DNA of 34,388 bases from Candidatus Blackburnbacteria bacterium RIFCSPHIGHO2_01_FULL_43_15b (GTDB lineage Bacteria > Patescibacteriota > Microgenomatia > UBA8517 > UBA10165): NCBI GenBank assembly GCA_001816385.1, contig MHBW01000009.1, forward strand, positions 1-34,388, given 5' to 3'. The notes below the pieces were generated by a model, which did no database searches, was not told where the DNA came from, and saw nothing but the letters and a program-made list of their open reading frames with translations. The translations under genes were made by a program, and so were the position numbers. Positions 31,650-34,388 of the stretch are shown here, piece after piece; position 1 is the stretch's first letter, and every line of letters begins with the position of its first letter.

Positions 31650-33098
31650 CTAATTTGCTAAGGCTTTTGGAGGTATGTAGGCTTCGAAGGTGTCGCCGAC
31701 ACGGAAGTCCATCTGAGGCTCGAAATACGTCCCGAACTCCTCGCCAATTTGGTCGATCTTATCAACTTCCTGTCTTTGCTTCTTTAAAGAAGAGATACGC
31801 ACATTGCCTAAATTCTTGTCTTCGCGAACTAGCCTTACTTTGTCTGTTTTAGTTATCCTGCCATCCAAAAGCCTGCATCCGGCAATTTTTGAAACTTTGT
31901 CATGTGTAAATTGGGCAATAACTTGCGCTTTACCTATTATTTTTTCACTTTGGGATTCCTCTAATTCTTTTTGCCACTTCTCCACATCTGATAGCAGTTC
32001 ATAAATTATCCTATATGTATAAACTTTTACATTTTCCTCGTCGGCCAATTTTTGAATATCTTTTGAAACCTTAACACTAAACCCGATTACGGGACATCGG
32101 GTCGAAAACGCTAATGCGATATCTGAATCAGCTATATCCCCCACACCCGAGAAGGTTATGCCAACTTTGCTCCCCAACTGTCCTTGGATAGCCTCCAGGG
32201 AACCAGCTGTGTCAGCCTTCAAAATAATCCAAAACCCCTGTTTCTTTCTAGTGATGGGGGACAGGTGATGGGGGGCAGGAACCAGACCGAGAGAGGGAGT
32301 AAGGGTAACTTGGCCAGTGGTAAGCATAGAACCCACAGAAGGAAGATGCTTAAAACCCAAAATTTCAATAGGTAAACCAGGTTGGGCTTCTTTAACAGAT
32401 CTACCTTGCTCATCAAACAAACCTCTTACTCTAGTTCTGATATTTGACTCAGCCACAATATCGCTTCCCACCTTTAAAGTCCCGTTTCTGACAACACAGG
32501 AAACTACCGGCCCGCGCCGGCTATCACGCTCGGTTTCTATCACCACAGCCTCCACCGGCCCTTCTGGATCAGCACTAATTTCCTGTAAATCCGCCGTTAG
32601 GGTAATCAGCTCCAAAAGCTCCTCAATGCCCTGCCCGGTTACTGAAGAAACCTCAACTGCCGTGACATCTCCTCCCCGACCTTCCAGGTATACGCCCTCT
32701 TGAGCTAATTGACCTCTCACCATCTCCGGCTGAGCCGAAGGCAAATCAATCTTGGTTATAGTCACAATAAATGGAGTGTTAGCCTCACGAAGATGCGTTA
32801 AAGATTCTTTCGTTTGGGGCATAACCGCATCATCTGCCGCCACTACTAATATAGCCAAGTCCGCCACTTTCGCTCCTCGGGAACGCATGGCATTAAAAGT
32901 CGCATGCCCGGGAGTATCAATAAATGTGATTTTCTTTCCGCCTTTGGTAGTTACCATCCAAGCCCCAATGCTTTGGGTAATTCCGCCGGCCTCGCGGGAA
33001 GCCACTGAGGTATTTCGAATTCGATCAAGAAGGCTGGTTTTGCCGTGGTCAACGTGACCCAGTACTGAAACAATAGGTGGTCTTTGCTGTAACGCCAT
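31650..33098 (-). CDS. infB: translation initiation factor IF-2, short form
   Basis: PPIVSVLGHVDHGKTSLLDRIR, AGGITQSIGAWMV, FIDTPGHATFNAMRSRGA, ITKIDLPSAQP; begins directly at the G domain. Confidence 0.97.
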   Translation of the reverse strand: MALQQRPPIVSVLGHVDHGKTSLLDRIRNTSVASREAGGITQSIGAWMVTTKGGKKITFIDTPGHATFNAMRSRGAKVADLAILVVAADDAVMPQTKESLTHLREANTPFIVTITKIDLPSAQPEMVRGQLAQEGVYLEGRGGDVTAVEVSSVTGQGIEELLELITLTADLQEISADPEGPVEAVVIETERDSRRGPVVSCVVRNGTLKVGSDIVAESNIRTRVRGLFDEQGRSVKEAQPGLPIEILGFKHLPSVGSMLTTGQVTLTPSLGLVPAPHHLSPITRKKQGFWIILKADTAGSLEAIQGQLGSKVGITFSGVGDIADSDIALAFSTRCPVIGFSVKVSKDIQKLADEENVKVYTYRIIYELLSDVEKWQKELEESQSEKIIGKAQVIAQFTHDKVSKIAGCRLLDGRITKTDKVRLVREDKNLGNVRISSLKKQRQEVDKIDQIGEEFGTYFEPQMDFRVGDTFEAYIPPKALAN

Positions 33099-33115
33099 AG
33101 TTGGTATAGAGAAGA

Positions 33116-34210
33116 TTACTGCTTCTCATTGTTCTCGGATTCTACGGATTCTGAATTGATTTCCGCAGATTCTGCTTCCTCGATTTTTTCTGCTTGTTCT
33201 ATCGGATGCACAGTCTCCTCTACTTGTGCTGCTCTCTCCACAGAAGTTCCCTCAATGTTTATCCTCCAGTTTGTCAAACGTGAGGCCAAGCGTACATTTT
33301 GACCTTCTTTCCCTATCGCCAGCGACAACTGATCTTCAGGAACTTTTACTCTAGCTTCTTTATTTTTCTCGTCTAGTTTGACCGAGATGCCTTCAGCAGG
33401 CGATAGCGACGCGGCGATAAATTGTTCTTGGTCTTCTGAAAAAGGAATAACATCAATCTTTTCTTCGTTAAGTTCCCCGATAACCGCCTGAACACGAACT
33501 CCCTTTTGTCCAACGCAAGAACCAACCGGATCAACTCCAGATTGCGTGGAATGGACGGCGACTTTAGTTCTGTTTCCTGCCTCCCGGGCAATGGCACGAA
33601 TTTCGACGCTACCTGAACCAATTTCCGGAACTTCGCGGGCAAAGAGTTTAACGACAATTTCCGGATCAGAGCGGGAAAGAATAAGCTCCCGGCCGCGCTC
33701 GGTTTCTCTGATTTCTTTTAATAAAAAGGTTAGACGCTGATTTAAATTAAACTTTTCATTTGGAATTCGCTCTTGGGGAGGAAGAATAGCCTCAGTTCTG
33801 CCAATATCAATTCTAACATTAGGTCCGTCAAAGCGAAGTACAGTTCCAGAGACTAAAGTCCCAATTCTTTTCTCATATTGAGCCAAAATTGCATCTTTTT
33901 CAGCTTCACGAATCTTTTGCAAGATAACTTGTTTTGCAGTTTGGACCGCGATGCGTCCAAATCCCGGAGGGGTTATATCTTCTTTTTTGCCATCCTCTAT
34001 CAAAAATACCCGTGCTTCTCCGGTTTCTGGATCAAGCGTGGCGTCAAATTCTTTTTCTTCGACGTCTTCACCGCGTTCGCGCGCATCGCGTCTGTAGGCT
34101 GCAATAATTGCTTGCTTAATAGTATCCAGAATCAGGCTTGCACCCAAACCTGATTCTTGCACTATCGCATTTAATGCTGATGAAAATTCTGTTCTTGCTA
34201 AAGCTGCCAT
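33116..34210 (-). CDS. nusA: transcription termination/antitermination factor NusA
   Basis: N-terminal NusA domain, S1 (GTLVSGTVLRFDGPNVRIDIGRTEAILPPQERIP), KH (DPVGSCVGQKGVRVQAVIGELNEEKIDVI; LAIGKEGQNVRLASRLTNWRINI), acidic tail. Confidence 0.97.
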   Translation of the reverse strand: MAALARTEFSSALNAIVQESGLGASLILDTIKQAIIAAYRRDARERGEDVEEKEFDATLDPETGEARVFLIEDGKKEDITPPGFGRIAVQTAKQVILQKIREAEKDAILAQYEKRIGTLVSGTVLRFDGPNVRIDIGRTEAILPPQERIPNEKFNLNQRLTFLLKEIRETERGRELILSRSDPEIVVKLFAREVPEIGSGSVEIRAIAREAGNRTKVAVHSTQSGVDPVGSCVGQKGVRVQAVIGELNEEKIDVIPFSEDQEQFIAASLSPAEGISVKLDEKNKEARVKVPEDQLSLAIGKEGQNVRLASRLTNWRINIEGTSVERAAQVEETVHPIEQAEKIEEAESAEINSESVESENNEKQ

Positions 34211-34217
34211 TATTTAC

Positions 34218-34243
34218 AAAAAACGGCGGGAGCAGTCCCACCG
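34218..34243 (-). terminator. terminator-like hairpin plus U6 in the nusA leader (candidate attenuator)
   Basis: minus strand CGGTGGGA-CTGC-TCCCGCCG-TTTTTT, ~10 nt before the nusA ATG. Confidence 0.6.
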
Positions 34244-34388
34244 GTTACCTTCCATCTCTAACCTGATCTCTAGTTTAACTCGTGGTGTATAATTAGTCAA
34301 GTTCTCGCAATATTCTCCGTACAAATCCGACACTTCCAGTAGAATATGGAAGTGAACCAATTAACAAAGATAAGTCTTGCCTGGGAAC

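Noticed and set aside
31650-33098. Truncated/defective infB
   Set aside because: The G domain and following domains appear complete; short IF-2 lacking the long N-terminal region is plausible for reduced genomes.

Overview
The window looks like a chromosomal segment of a reduced-genome bacterium, probably Candidate Phyla Radiation / Patescibacteria and Microgenomates-like. That placement is inferred from protein style and gene content, not from a search. Almost all genes are on the minus strand. The housekeeping genes are nusA, a short infB, rpsO, pnp, ftsK, an RNase J gene, a family-4 UDG, a RodZ-like HTH gene and a YfcE-like phosphoesterase. Several small toxin-antitoxin-like modules are present: AbiEii-like, DUF2283/DUF4258-like, VapBC and a damaged Fic gene. 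A ~12 kb surface locus encodes two giant secreted/anchored proteins of 1680 aa and 2115 aa. The strongest observation is that the 2115-aa protein carries an animal-type heme peroxidase whose two halves are in swapped order. The proximal-His half plus RTX repeats comes first and the distal-His half follows, so it is an apparent natural circular permutation. Other notable observations: a family-4 UDG with no cysteine at all; a Lon-type ATPase without its protease domain whose stop codon lies at the edge of a dispersed multi-hairpin repeat (second copy near 30.87 kb); a Fic gene with a -1 frameshift and an apparent loss of its inhibitory-helix region; a terminator-like hairpin plus U6 just upstream of nusA; a promoter-embedded palindromic operator upstream of vapBC; and a Cys-less cupredoxin.
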